Numbered from the stretch's first letter, positions 1 through 8,499 are shown. The stretch is 35,145 nucleotides of DNA from Deltaproteobacteria bacterium (GCA_002729515.1 PBYF01000127.1:1-35145), one strand, 5' to 3'. Notes: generated from the sequence alone by a model not told the origin. Program-made: numbers and translations.

Positions 1-90
1 GCGCTCCCGCGGCCCGCCTGCTGCCCGCAAATCCGGGCGGCGCTCCCGCGGCCCGCCTGCTGCCCGCAAATCCGGGCGGCGCTCCCGCGG
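1..90 (+). repeat. 39-bp in-frame coding tandem repeat
   Basis: Two identical 39-bp units (1-39 and 40-78) are followed by the first 12 bases of a third (79-90). The left end may continue outside the window. 39 is a multiple of three, and the unit reads as a 13-residue peptide, APAARLLPANPGG, in the frame of the barrel-like gene that follows. It is therefore a protein repeat forming a flexible Ala/Pro/Gly-rich segment, and its copy number can change without a frameshift. After the last partial unit the sequence continues as another Pro/Gly-rich stretch. Confidence 0.9.
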
Positions 91-1103
91 CGAATCCGAC
101 GGGCGCGTGGCCCGGTCCGGGTCCGGGGGACGAAACACAGCGCTGGGTTCCTGCGTTCGCCTTCACGAGCGGCGCACTCGTGCAGGACGTCGACGGAAGC
201 ATGAACTCCAACTCCGTGGAGAACTGGGACGAAGTAGTAACCCCCGTCATGTGCATCCGCGAAATACAAGACTCCTGTGACAGCTTTGTCCTGCCCATCA
301 CGGGAGACTCCCGCCTCGTGTCACCTTACATGGGCCTTTCGGCCGAACTCAGCACACCTGGTTTGGACTTCATCCCCACGCGGCCCCGGCTGTTCGCCCA
401 CGCCGACGTTCGGGTCGACTTCGCGTTCGACCGCTCTGTGGCGAGACTCGGCGCCCCCAAATCGATGGAGGCCGAAAACTACAACCCCCAGCAACCGGAC
501 CGTCCGCCGCAGGTACAGAGTGCGCTGTACCCAGAGATCGTGATCCGGGGGCAGGGGGTCAAGCTCGACGGTGAGGTGGAGCCCTGGCTCTTCGGTGGCG
601 GGGTCGGCGTCGCCCTCACGGTCGATGTCGCGGGGCGGCGGCTACGAATCAAGCCATCCGTCGAATACCTGCGAGAGTCGGTAACGGCGACCGGTACCGC
701 CCACCGCGCAATCACGGGAGATCCGGGCAGCCGCAGCAACCCCAAAGCCCTGTCCCGCTTCTCCTTCATCGAGCTCACCGGGGAGAAGACCGCGGTCATG
801 CACATGCTCGGCCCCGGCCTCGAACTCGAGTTGGACACGCTTCGCCTCGGCCCCACCGTGCTGTCGCTCTTCGCCAACGGCACGGCGTACCGGAACATGG
901 GCAACCGGGAGATCAAGTTCTCTGCGAGCCAGCCTGTGATCGACCCCTGCCCGGCGTGCCCGGAACCACGGGATAATTACGAGATCCCCGAGGGCCAAAC
1001 TGCAACGGCGGACTTCGAACTGGTGTTGCCGGAGTGGAGCTACGACTTCGGCATCGGCCTGCGCTTCCGCTGGCTGCCGGAGGACAGCTGGAGCTGGAGG
1101 TAG
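3..1103 (+). CDS. Outer-membrane beta-barrel-like protein, 5' end cut by the window
   Basis: The frame is open from the left edge to the TAG at 1101-1103, so the N-terminus is missing. A GTG at 180 exists but the frame upstream is open and repeat-bearing, so it is unlikely to be the start. The visible 366 residues begin with the 13-residue Ala/Pro repeats and a Pro/Gly linker. A region rich in alternating hydrophobic and polar residues follows, with strands such as GGGVGVALTVDV, LRIKPSVEYLRES and LELELDTLRLGPTVLSLF. It ends in FGIGLRFRWLPEDSWSWR, an aromatic-ending strand as in outer-membrane barrels. Cysteine pairs (C-P-A-C-P near the end, and two near the linker) suggest exported disulfides. 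I do not recognise a named family; a surface or outer-membrane protein with a low-complexity N-terminal tether is an inference. Confidence 0.6.
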   Translation, partial: APAARLLPANPGGAPAARLLPANPGGAPAANPTGAWPGPGPGDETQRWVPAFAFTSGALVQDVDGSMNSNSVENWDEVVTPVMCIREIQDSCDSFVLPITGDSRLVSPYMGLSAELSTPGLDFIPTRPRLFAHADVRVDFAFDRSVARLGAPKSMEAENYNPQQPDRPPQVQSALYPEIVIRGQGVKLDGEVEPWLFGGGVGVALTVDVAGRRLRIKPSVEYLRESVTATGTAHRAITGDPGSRSNPKALSRFSFIELTGEKTAVMHMLGPGLELELDTLRLGPTVLSLFANGTAYRNMGNREIKFSASQPVIDPCPACPEPRDNYEIPEGQTATADFELVLPEWSYDFGIGLRFRWLPEDSWSWR

Positions 1104-1143
1104 CCCCGTTTTCCCCCATCTGGCGCTGGCTGCAGTAGGCGGA

Positions 1144-3222
1144 TTGCTGCTCGTCGCCGTCGGTCAGCCGCTCATGACGGACGATGCGTGGTGGCACATC
1201 GCGCTCGGCCGTGCCTACGCGGCAGCGGGACCCTGGCTGCCCGACGATCCCCTCCTCTTCCTGGCTCCCGGGCCGGCTCCGCCCGCCGCCTGGATCAGCG
1301 ATCTCGGTCTCCACGCCATCGAGCGCAGCGCCGGGCTGCACGGCCTGCGTGCTTTCCACGTCGCGACCGTGGCGGCCATCGTCGCGCTGGCGTGGTCCCT
1401 GCTGCGCCGTGCGAGCGGATCGCCCGCGGCCGCGAGCCTGGGAACCAGCGTCTTCATCGTTCTCAGCAGCTATCGGCTCTTCCAGCTGCGTCCGCACCTG
1501 GTCACGATCCTCTTCACACTCGTGGTCTACCGGCTCCTGATGGAGGACGCTGCACCTGCCAGCCGCTGGCGGATCGCGATTGCCGCGGGCCTGTTCGCGC
1601 AGTGGGCGAACCTGCATGCGAGCTTCCTGCTCGGGCTGGTGCTACTCGGCACGGCCGCGGCCGGCCTCGTGCTGGCCGGGCCCCTGCGCTTGCCGGAGCA
1701 GCGGCCCCGAGACCGCAAGGTGGCGACCCACCTGGCCATCGCCCTCGGACTCGGCGTGCTCGCCTCGCTGATAAACCCGAACGGTCCGGCGCAGCACCTC
1801 GCCTATTTCGCGGCCGGCTCGACCACGCCCGATCTCGGCAACATCGCAGACGAGTGGATGCGGCTCGACCTATTCGCCCTGCCGCCCGCGAACCTGCCCC
1901 CGAGCGCGCTCTCGTGGGGACTCGTCTGGGGGCTCTTCGTACTGATGCCCGCCGCGGCGGCGATCGCCGCGAGGGGTTGGCAACGCCGCCAGGACCCGGA
2001 AACGCCCGGGCCCGGCCCGGTGCAGGTTGCGCTCGCGGCGGCCTCCCTCATTGCAATCCTCGCCGCCGTACGCTTCCTGTGGCTCGGGATCTTCCCACTG
2101 CTCTTGCTCGCCGCCTGTGCCCGCACCGCACGCCCCGCAACACGCCGCGCCGCCACCTGGCCCGGAGCGATCGCGGCCGTGCTCCTGGTGCCTGGCTTCG
2201 TCTGGCTCGGCGCCTGGCCCATGATTTCCAACTCGATGCCGCGCTCCTTGTCCGGCTACTCACAGCCGTATCTAGCCGCCCGGTACAACGGTCACGCCGT
2301 ATGGCTTCTCAAAGACACGGGGCTCGAAGGCAACCTCTACAACGAGTACTACCAGGGGGGATTCCTCGGCTTCTGGCTCTCCCCCGGCATCCGAACCTTC
2401 GTCAACGGCTCGCTCAACGTCCCACCCGAGACGCTTCGAGACCACGCCGCCGTCCGACGACATCACGGCATCGAACCGGGCGAGAGCTTGGTCGAATTGC
2501 TCGACCGCAACGGCGTGGACATCTTCATGGGAACCCGGCTGCCACAGGTCCCGAAGCCCAACCGCCCGGGAACCTCCACGACTGCGCACCTCGAGAATGC
2601 GCCCGGCTGGATCACGGTGTTTCGCAACCTGAAGAGCGCCCTGTACCTGCGCCTGAACGAGCGCAATCGCACCAACCTCGGACGCGTCGCGGCCTACTAC
2701 GCGGGGGCGGGTGTCCCCTTCGATCCCATCCGGGGATTCGAGCCGGAACGCGTCATCCGCGAGGCGCGTGAATGGGCCATCCGCCACGGTCTCGCGCCAG
2801 CGGACCTCGCCGCACTGGAGCGGGGGCGTGCCCAGTTCGACCCGGCGACACAGCGGGCCGCATTGAACCGGCTCGCATCTCTCTACGCCACGCTGGGAAG
2901 CTACGAACGTGCACTGGAACTCGACGAGGCGCTGCTCCGCGCGCAGCCCCACGCGCGGTTGGCCCGGCGGCGGCAGGTGTGGTCACTGCTCCGTCTCGGC
3001 CGCACCGAAGCTGCCCTGGCGGCTTCCAACGCACTGGACCGCACCCCCCCCAGTGACCGACTCTCCCACGCCATCGCTCACGGCGCCCGCCACTCTGCGA
3101 CGCTCGACGACGCCGACGAGCGGGCCCGACTGGCGAGCCGGCTGCCGGTCTTCACACGCCCGGAAGCCCGCACCCTGATGTTTGGACTCTTGCCCCCCGA
3201 GCAACGCACTCCCGGCTCCTGA
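1144..3222 (+). CDS. Multi-pass membrane protein, GT-C glycosyltransferase-like, with TPR-like C-terminus
   Basis: About 692 residues. The N-terminal ~400 are strongly hydrophobic with many transmembrane segments. An acidic first loop (TDDAWWHIALGRA) is followed by DPLLF and LRPHLVTILFTLVVYRLL, then QWANLHASF and LINPNGPAQ. This pattern is familiar from uncharacterised GT-C/ArnT-like membrane proteins, where an Asp in the first periplasmic loop is typical of polyprenyl-sugar-using enzymes. After a soluble periplasmic-like region (NEYYQGGFLGFWLSPGIRTF), residues ~550-640 look like TPR helices (RLASLYATLGSYERALELDEALL). The TTG at 1144 is chosen because nothing better exists: no ATG or GTG with a Shine-Dalgarno is visible after the upstream stop, and the next ATG is at 1174. 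It lies 40 bp after the barrel-like gene and is probably co-transcribed with it. Enzyme activity is not demonstrated. Confidence 0.7.
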   Translation: MLLVAVGQPLMTDDAWWHIALGRAYAAAGPWLPDDPLLFLAPGPAPPAAWISDLGLHAIERSAGLHGLRAFHVATVAAIVALAWSLLRRASGSPAAASLGTSVFIVLSSYRLFQLRPHLVTILFTLVVYRLLMEDAAPASRWRIAIAAGLFAQWANLHASFLLGLVLLGTAAAGLVLAGPLRLPEQRPRDRKVATHLAIALGLGVLASLINPNGPAQHLAYFAAGSTTPDLGNIADEWMRLDLFALPPANLPPSALSWGLVWGLFVLMPAAAAIAARGWQRRQDPETPGPGPVQVALAAASLIAILAAVRFLWLGIFPLLLLAACARTARPATRRAATWPGAIAAVLLVPGFVWLGAWPMISNSMPRSLSGYSQPYLAARYNGHAVWLLKDTGLEGNLYNEYYQGGFLGFWLSPGIRTFVNGSLNVPPETLRDHAAVRRHHGIEPGESLVELLDRNGVDIFMGTRLPQVPKPNRPGTSTTAHLENAPGWITVFRNLKSALYLRLNERNRTNLGRVAAYYAGAGVPFDPIRGFEPERVIREAREWAIRHGLAPADLAALERGRAQFDPATQRAALNRLASLYATLGSYERALELDEALLRAQPHARLARRRQVWSLLRLGRTEAALAASNALDRTPPSDRLSHAIAHGARHSATLDDADERARLASRLPVFTRPEARTLMFGLLPPEQRTPGS

Positions 3223-3232
3223 CACCCGGGAG
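3209..3232. terminator. Short GC hairpin between convergent genes, possible terminator
   Basis: CTCCCGG (3209-3215) and CCGGGAG (3226-3232) form a 7-bp stem with a 10-nt loop across the stop codon of the upstream gene. It sits between two genes converging on a 28-bp gap. There is no U-tract on either side, so intrinsic termination is doubtful. Confidence 0.3.
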
Positions 3233-3250
3233 ATCGACCCGCCGCGCGTC

Positions 3251-4570
3251 TCAGCCGGACTCCAGCTCCCGGTCGATGTAGCGGAGCCAGACGTCTGCCT
3301 CTTCGCGCGTCGACGCGTGTCCGCGCGCACGCGAGAACCAGCTGCGCGCCTGCTCGGGGCGCTTCTGGCTGTAGAATGCGATGCCCATCAGGAGCTTCGC
3401 GTCGCCCGGGTCGCGCAACCCCCCTTTGGCCAGCGCGCTGCGCAGCGCGGCCGCGGCCTCCGACCATTTCTCGCGCTGGAGGTGTACCTGCGCGAGCCGG
3501 ATATAGAGATCGCCGTTCTCGGAGAGCGCAGCCCCGCTCTCCAGCGGGCCGACCGCCCGATCAAACTCGCGGGCCGCGATCCAACTGTTGCTGAGCAACT
3601 CGAAAGCCCCCTCGTCGCGCTCGACGATCTCGTCTTCGATACCGCGCTGCATGACGAGGGCCGCCCGGTAGGGGAGTTCGAGAAAGAGCAGGAGCTGCCC
3701 GAGCCGGCGCAGGTCCGAGTCCTGGTCGAGCAGGTCCTGGACATAGGCGAGCTGCAACGGGACGAGCGCTTCGGTGTATTTTTCGAGCGCGCCGTGCACC
3801 GTGGAAAGCTGCATGAAGTACTTCTTCTGGGGGTAATGCGCGACGAGTTCCTCGAGGATCGGTGCGGACTCCGCGTACTGCCGGAGCGTCAGGCGGATCG
3901 CCAGCAGCAGTTGGAGCACTCCCTCGGAGGGCTCTTCGGAGATCTCGTAGGCGGTCTGCGCGGGTCCGAGCGCGCCCTCGTAGTCCGCCTTCTGGAAGTA
4001 GGCAATCGCCAGCAGGTGGTAGGGCATCGCGTTCGGCGTCTCGACCAGCTTCAGATAAGCCTCGAGCCCTGCGATCCCCTCGTCCCAGTTCTGCTCCTGG
4101 AGCCACATCTGGGCGATCTTGTAGGTGAGTTCTGCCTGGTCCTCGGCCGGCAATCCGTTCTCGGCACGCGCTTTCTCGAGTTCGGCGCGCGCGCCGGCCA
4201 GATCGCCCCTAGCATATTCGACGAAGCCCCGGAACCGGAAGACCACCGCCTTCTCGTAGGGGTTGAGGCTGCGCATGCGGAGCTTGCCCAGCGCGCCCAG
4301 GCAGCCGTCGACGTCTTCGGCTTGAAACAGGTCGACGGCCTCGCTGTAGCGTTTGGCCGTGTACGCGTCCATCGTGTGCTTGTGCGCCCATCCTTCGTCA
4401 TTGTCCTGTTTGCGTCCCCAGCGGCCGTCCTTCCTTTCGTCCTTGCCCGAGGCGTCATCACCTCCGGCTCCCCCGCCGGATTGGGCGGCGGCGGGTGCAG
4501 CCGCGACGAGCCCAACCGCGCAGCCCGCAACGAGAGCGAGAACTCGAACCATGGAAGAGATTTTCGTCAT
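3251..4570 (-). CDS. Secreted TPR-repeat protein of the TonB/TtpC operon
   Basis: 439 residues with an N-terminal signal peptide ending near AAPAAAQS (residues ~8-30). A Gly/Asp/Lys-rich linker and a chain of TPR-like helix pairs follow, for example YEKAVVFRFRGFVEYARGDLAGA, AMPYHLLAIAYFQKADYEGA and AKLLMGIAFYSQKRPEQARSWF. It is the last gene of the operon and starts 3 bp after the tonB stop. A TPR protein in this position is known from Vibrio TonB2-type operons, where it is thought to be a periplasmic scaffold linked to TtpC/TonB2. Here that role is inferred from position and architecture. The ATG at 4570 was chosen over an ATG at 4552 because it directly follows the tonB stop; neither has a strong ribosome site. 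Confidence 0.85.
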   Translation of the reverse strand: MTKISSMVRVLALVAGCAVGLVAAAPAAAQSGGGAGGDDASGKDERKDGRWGRKQDNDEGWAHKHTMDAYTAKRYSEAVDLFQAEDVDGCLGALGKLRMRSLNPYEKAVVFRFRGFVEYARGDLAGARAELEKARAENGLPAEDQAELTYKIAQMWLQEQNWDEGIAGLEAYLKLVETPNAMPYHLLAIAYFQKADYEGALGPAQTAYEISEEPSEGVLQLLLAIRLTLRQYAESAPILEELVAHYPQKKYFMQLSTVHGALEKYTEALVPLQLAYVQDLLDQDSDLRRLGQLLLFLELPYRAALVMQRGIEDEIVERDEGAFELLSNSWIAAREFDRAVGPLESGAALSENGDLYIRLAQVHLQREKWSEAAAALRSALAKGGLRDPGDAKLLMGIAFYSQKRPEQARSWFSRARGHASTREEADVWLRYIDRELESG

Positions 4571-4573
4571 CGT

Positions 4574-5173
4574 TTAGCGGTCCATCTCGAAATCCAGACG
4601 CACCCGGACCCCCGACCGCGCCACCGCTGCGCCATTCTTGATGCTGGGATTGTACTTCCACTTGCGCACGGCGTTGAGTGCGCTCCTGTCGAAGATCGTA
4701 CCGGGATGCGAAGACAGCACCTTCGGGTCCTTGATCGTGCCGACCTTGGTGATCGTGAACTCGAGCAATACCCAGCCCTCGATCCCACGCTGCCGGGCCC
4801 GCATCGGGTAGTCCGGCTCGATCCGCACCAGCGGCACGACGTCGCGATCCGCGCCGGCGCCGGTGACGTCTAGCGCACCTGTCGGGTCGATATCGGGCAC
4901 GATCCCCCCGACGCCTTCGCCCGGGTTGAGGCTCGCCTTCGACATGCTGATGTCGGGGGGCGGGGGGGGTTGCTCCGGCTTCTCGCGCTTGGGTTTCTCG
5001 CGCTTCTTGGTCTCGGGAGTGGTGTCACGCTTGAGGCGGATGAAGTCGACACTCGGCGAGCGCACCGCGTCGGAGAGCTGCCCCTGCACCGAGACGAGCG
5101 CCTGCATCGCCCAGAAGAGAAAGAATGTCACGCAGACGGCGGCGGCAGTCGCGATGGGAAACCGGAGGTTCAT
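4574..5173 (-). CDS. tonB: Energy transducer TonB
   Basis: 199 residues with classical TonB layout. One membrane-spanning helix lies near residues 8-28 (ATAAAVCVTFFLFWAM). A Lys/Glu/Pro spacer follows (EKPKREKPEQPPPPPDI, about 57-75). The C-terminal TonB domain contains YPMRARQRGIEGWVLLEFTI and SALNAVRKWKYNP. It carries energy from the ExbB/ExbD-type motor across the periplasm to outer-membrane receptors. Its ATG directly abuts the exbD stop, so translation is probably coupled. The periplasmic spacer is short, as in TonB2-type proteins. No TonB-dependent receptor is visible nearby, so the substrate is unknown. Confidence 0.93.
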   Translation of the reverse strand: MNLRFPIATAAAVCVTFFLFWAMQALVSVQGQLSDAVRSPSVDFIRLKRDTTPETKKREKPKREKPEQPPPPPDISMSKASLNPGEGVGGIVPDIDPTGALDVTGAGADRDVVPLVRIEPDYPMRARQRGIEGWVLLEFTITKVGTIKDPKVLSSHPGTIFDRSALNAVRKWKYNPSIKNGAAVARSGVRVRLDFEMDR

Positions 5174-5581
5174 TCACTCCACCACCTCGGCCGCGAGCGA
5201 CACACTGGTCACACCCGACAGCCGTGCCGCGTCCATCACCTGGACGAGCAGACCGTTCTTCGAGTCCTTGTCCGCCTGGATCACCACCGAACCCTGGGGA
5301 TTCTCGGCGTGGAGGCGCTCGATGTTGGCGCGCAGCGCCCGCGGGTCCACCTGGCGCCGATCGACCCAGATCTGGTCATTCTCGGTGATCGCCACCAGGA
5401 TGTTGCCGCGCTCCTTGCGCTCGGCCGTCGCCGCCGGCGGCCGGGTGATATCGATGCCGGCCTCTTTCACGAACGACGCCGTCACGATGAAGAAGATCAA
5501 CATGATGAAGACCACGTCGAGCATCGGAGTCAGGTTGACTTCGCTCTCGTCCGCTTCGCGGCCCCTGCGTCTGCGCGCCAT
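5174..5581 (-). CDS. exbD: Biopolymer transport protein ExbD
   Basis: 135 residues from the ATG at 5581, which is preceded by TGAGGA overlapping the exbB stop. An upstream GTG/ATG would add an Arg/Ser-rich leader overlapping exbB and is rejected. The N-terminus is basic (MARRRRGRE). A single transmembrane helix follows at about residues 20-38 (PMLDVVFIMLIFFIVTASF) with the conserved channel aspartate at D22. The periplasmic domain contains ILVAITENDQIWVDRR and SVVIQADKDSKNG. With ExbB and the TtpC-like protein it forms the proton-driven motor that powers TonB. Confidence 0.94.
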   Translation of the reverse strand: MARRRRGREADESEVNLTPMLDVVFIMLIFFIVTASFVKEAGIDITRPPAATAERKERGNILVAITENDQIWVDRRQVDPRALRANIERLHAENPQGSVVIQADKDSKNGLLVQVMDAARLSGVTSVSLAAEVVE

Positions 5582-5588
5582 GGCGTCC

Positions 5589-6116
5589 TCACTCGTGAAC
5601 GATCTCGAGCACGTCCGCGACGTGCTCCGATGCTTCCCGGGAAAATCGGTCGAGCTGAACACTGAAGAGCATGCCCGAGAGCGCCGCCACCATTCCCGCC
5701 ATGGTGGGAAGCGTCGCCTTCGAAACTCCGCCGGCCATGCCGCGCGTGTTGCCGCTGCCGGCGATCGCCATCACGTCGAAGACCTCGATCATGCCGGTCA
5801 CCGTTCCCAACAGGCCGAGCATGGGGCAGACGGCCACGATGGTTCGGATCATCCCCAGACCGCGTTCTAGCTTCTGCCGCACCTCCGAGACGAGCATCCG
5901 CCGGATCTGGTGCGCGTTCCAGGAGGAGTGGTCGTCGCGGGCCTGCCACAGCTCCCGCACACGCTGCGCCTCCTGGCGGTGCCCCGTCCGGAAATACCAG
6001 AAGCGCTCGATGAGCAGCGTCCACATGACGAACGTCACGAACGCGATCAGGAGCAGGACGTCACCGCCCGTTTCGACGAAATCGCGAACGGCGCCAACGG
6101 CCTCGAACTCAGGCAC
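5589..6116 (-). CDS. exbB: MotA/TolQ/ExbB proton-channel protein (ExbB)
   Basis: 175 residues. The first transmembrane helix is near residues 18-37 (DVLLLIAFVTFVMWTLLIER). The conserved TolQ/ExbB region follows: GLGMIRTIVAVCPMLGLLGT, then VTGMIEVFDVMA and GGVSKATLPTMAGMVAALSG. It is shorter than E. coli ExbB, as is usual for ExbB2-like partners of TtpC. Its start overlaps the end of the upstream TtpC-like gene by 8 bp, and exbD starts 7 bp after its stop, so the three are translated as a unit. It is an inner-membrane component of the TonB motor. Confidence 0.94.
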   Translation of the reverse strand: MPEFEAVGAVRDFVETGGDVLLLIAFVTFVMWTLLIERFWYFRTGHRQEAQRVRELWQARDDHSSWNAHQIRRMLVSEVRQKLERGLGMIRTIVAVCPMLGLLGTVTGMIEVFDVMAIAGSGNTRGMAGGVSKATLPTMAGMVAALSGMLFSVQLDRFSREASEHVADVLEIVHE

Positions 6117-7581
6117 TCGCGTCCTCGGAGCGCATCGCGATCAGTCCGGCACTCTGCTCGTCGAGCACGTCGGTGATGCGCCGGGTGCTGTTGGCCAGCG
6201 TCGCGTGGAGCAGTACCAGCGGAATCGCCGTGATGAGGCCGAGCATCGTCGTGACCAGCGCCTCGGAGATGCCGCCGGCCATCATCTTGGGATCGCCGGC
6301 ACCGAAGAGCGTGATCATCTGGAAGGTCTGGATCATGCCGGTCACGGTACCCAGCAGACCCAGGAGCGGCGCCACCACGGAAACCACCTTCACCAACCAG
6401 ATGAAACGCTCGAGCCGGGCGGATTCGCGCAGCACAGCCTCGTCGAGCTTTAGCTCCAGGGTCTCCGCATCTACTTCCTTGTTGGCCTCGTAGACGCCGA
6501 GCACCCGCCCGAGCGGATTGCCGGAGTCCGGCCGATCGCTCTTGCGCTGAGCCGCGACCCTGCGCGCCGTGACTGAAATGTCCACCCAGCGCCAGAGACC
6601 GAGAATGACCGCGAAGACACCGAGAATGATGATCACGTAGCCCACGTAGCCACCCTGCTGAACCCGCTCGGTGGTATCCGGAGTGGCGAGCAACGCATTC
6701 AGCAAAGCGCCCTGAGACGGATCGACGGCCAACGGCGCAAAGCCCGACTCGGTATCCTCGAAGGGTCCGACCGTACTCACGTACTTGGAGGGCGGCTGAC
6801 GCGTCAACTCGCGCAGCTTCTGCTCCTTGGACTCCCAGCCCAGATACCGGCCGTTCGACAGCGCGCTGAACACACCGGCGCGGATCACGTCGCGCTCTTC
6901 GACGTCGCCGTCGAGCGTGAGCACGCTGGCCGGGTAGCGCACCACCTCGCCCTGCGCCGTCATCTCACGCTGGAGCTCGTACCAGAGCCGCTCGAGGTCC
7001 TCCGTCGAGGGCAACTCCTTGCTGCGGCCGAGCCGGTCGAGCATCTCGCGGCGCCCGGTGAGCTGAGAACTCGTGAGCGACTCCCAGGTATGACCACTGA
7101 GGTCATTCGCCACCTGGCGGACCACTCCAAAGAGTTCCCCGAGTTCGCCGAGCCGCTCGGCCAGATTCGCTTCCGCCTCTCCGATCGCGCTCTCGTTGCG
7201 GTTGTAGGCGATCTCGAGCCGTTCGCTGAGCGCCTCTTCGCTCGCCAGCGTGCGCTCCGCCTCTGCGAGCAGCTGAGCCTGCCGCTCCTTTGCCTGGCGG
7301 AACTCCGTCTCCCTGCGTTGGTTCTCCGCGCGCTCCCGCTGGAAGCCCTGCCGCACCAGCTGAAGCAGCTCTTCGAGCGACTTGGCTTCCGGCGGCCGGG
7401 GGGGCGGGGCAATCGCCTCCGCCTCTTCGATTGCAGCACGGGCATCCGCTTCGGCGGCGGCCTCGGCGGCCGCCTCCTCGGGCGAGAGTTCCTCGGTGGG
7501 GGCATCCTGGGCGAGGGCAGCCGGACCCGGCGAAAGCCCGAACAGCCCCACAAGCGCAAAAACGACGGCCGCGCGACGCAT
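6109..7581 (-). CDS. ttpC: TtpC-like large MotA/TolQ/ExbB-family protein
   Basis: 490 residues. A signal peptide (MRRAAVVFALVGLF...AALAQ) precedes an Ala/Glu-rich stretch. A long periplasmic coiled-coil-like segment follows (QRRETEFRQAKERQAQLLAE, about 85-150), then a globular region. The C-terminal TolQ/ExbB module has a first membrane helix near GYVIIILGVFAVILGLW and the hallmark VVAPLLGLLGTVTGMIQTFQ, GGISEALVTTMLGLITAIPL. This is the arrangement of TtpC, the extra TolQ-like protein needed by the Vibrio TonB2 system. The gene begins on the last base of the DUF3450 stop codon (TGATG). Confidence 0.92.
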   Translation of the reverse strand: MRRAAVVFALVGLFGLSPGPAALAQDAPTEELSPEEAAAEAAAEADARAAIEEAEAIAPPPRPPEAKSLEELLQLVRQGFQRERAENQRRETEFRQAKERQAQLLAEAERTLASEEALSERLEIAYNRNESAIGEAEANLAERLGELGELFGVVRQVANDLSGHTWESLTSSQLTGRREMLDRLGRSKELPSTEDLERLWYELQREMTAQGEVVRYPASVLTLDGDVEERDVIRAGVFSALSNGRYLGWESKEQKLRELTRQPPSKYVSTVGPFEDTESGFAPLAVDPSQGALLNALLATPDTTERVQQGGYVGYVIIILGVFAVILGLWRWVDISVTARRVAAQRKSDRPDSGNPLGRVLGVYEANKEVDAETLELKLDEAVLRESARLERFIWLVKVVSVVAPLLGLLGTVTGMIQTFQMITLFGAGDPKMMAGGISEALVTTMLGLITAIPLVLLHATLANSTRRITDVLDEQSAGLIAMRSEDASA

Positions 7582-8432
7582 CAGCTCGCCCCCCCAGAAT
7601 CCTTCGCAGCGGGTAGCGGCAGCCGGATGAGATCGGGGGCGGCCTGCTTGCGGGCAATGCGCAGGCCCTGGCGGATCGCCGAGCGGTAGCCGGAATCGAG
7701 CGGATCCCAGCTGCGGTCCTTCTGGTTCCAGACCCCGGCTTCCGATTCATCGAGGGTCTGGTAGACGAGCGCGATGCGTCCGAAGCGGAGGAAATCGACA
7801 GTGAGCGCCTTGCCGTCCCGCTCCAGAGTCCCGCGGTAGGCCTCGAGCGTCCGGCCGTACTCGTTCTCGACCTGATACGCCTCCATGATCTGGCGGAACT
7901 TCTCGGCGTTGGTCACGTCGGCACGGCCCATCATCTTTCGGAGCTCGGCGACCCGCTCCTCGCGCTCGTCGATAAGGAAGGGCACATCGAGTTCCACGAA
8001 CGAGTCGATCGCATCGATCATTCGAAGCATGAGCGGCGTCACGCTGCGGCCCACGATCTCGATCCGATCGAGCTGCGACTGGAGCGAGGCCAGTTCGGCC
8101 TCCTGGGAGCCGATCAGTTGGCGCATCTGGCGGTTGTAGATCCGGATCGAGTCGACCTGGCGCAGCGCGTTGCTGTAGCGGGAGAAGAGCGTCTCGGTCT
8201 CGTCACTGAGAGCATCGACGCGTTGCTGCGAAGCGACGCCCTCCTCGTTCGCCGAACTCCGGACGCCCCGGGCCTCACCGAATTGGGCCGCCGGATCGAC
8301 GGCCACCGCGTCTACCTCGATCTCCTCCTCCGGGGCCGCCTCCTCGAGTGCGGCAGCGGACCCTGCCAGCAGCAATGAAAAAACGGCGACGGCACCCATC
8401 GGGCACCGACGCCAAGGGCGCGTCCCAGTCAT
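7581..8432 (-). CDS. DUF3450 periplasmic coiled-coil protein
   Basis: 283 residues from the ATG at 8432. It has a signal peptide (residues ~8-28, ending SAAALEEAAP) and long heptad-like helices (RYSNALRQVDSIRIYNRQM, LIGSQEAELASLQSQLDRIE). The conserved DUF3450 core contains SVTPLMLRMIDAIDSFVELD and EKFRQIMEAYQVENEYGRTL. DUF3450 genes characteristically precede ttpC-exbB-exbD-tonB operons; the biochemical role is unknown. The start at 8432 is chosen over an ATG at 8453 because GAGGAG lies just upstream and the promoter candidate would leave only about 10 nt of leader for the longer form. Confidence 0.9.
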   Translation of the reverse strand: MTGTRPWRRCPMGAVAVFSLLLAGSAAALEEAAPEEEIEVDAVAVDPAAQFGEARGVRSSANEEGVASQQRVDALSDETETLFSRYSNALRQVDSIRIYNRQMRQLIGSQEAELASLQSQLDRIEIVGRSVTPLMLRMIDAIDSFVELDVPFLIDEREERVAELRKMMGRADVTNAEKFRQIMEAYQVENEYGRTLEAYRGTLERDGKALTVDFLRFGRIALVYQTLDESEAGVWNQKDRSWDPLDSGYRSAIRQGLRIARKQAAPDLIRLPLPAAKDSGGAS

Positions 8433-8469
8433 CGGCTCCTCACCGCCAGTCATGATGAAATGGAGCCGT

Positions 8470-8499
8470 AACTTAGATGCCGCGGGGCGAACCAGTCAA
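8470..8499 (-). promoter_or_regulatory. Promoter candidate for the TonB operon
   Basis: On the minus strand TTGACT (8499-8494) and TAAGTT (8475-8470) are separated by 18 bp. They match sigma-70 -35 and -10 boxes at five and four of six positions. The predicted transcription start near 8463 gives a leader of about 30 nt containing GAGGAG before the DUF3450 ATG at 8432. Confidence 0.45.

Noticed and set aside
1..78. Direct repeats at the left edge considered as a CRISPR array.
   Set aside because: There are no unique spacers; the units are contiguous and in frame with a protein.
3182..4873. A 563-codon plus-strand open frame.
   Set aside because: It is antisense to the TPR and tonB genes, whose products have recognisable domains; the plus frame has no family features.
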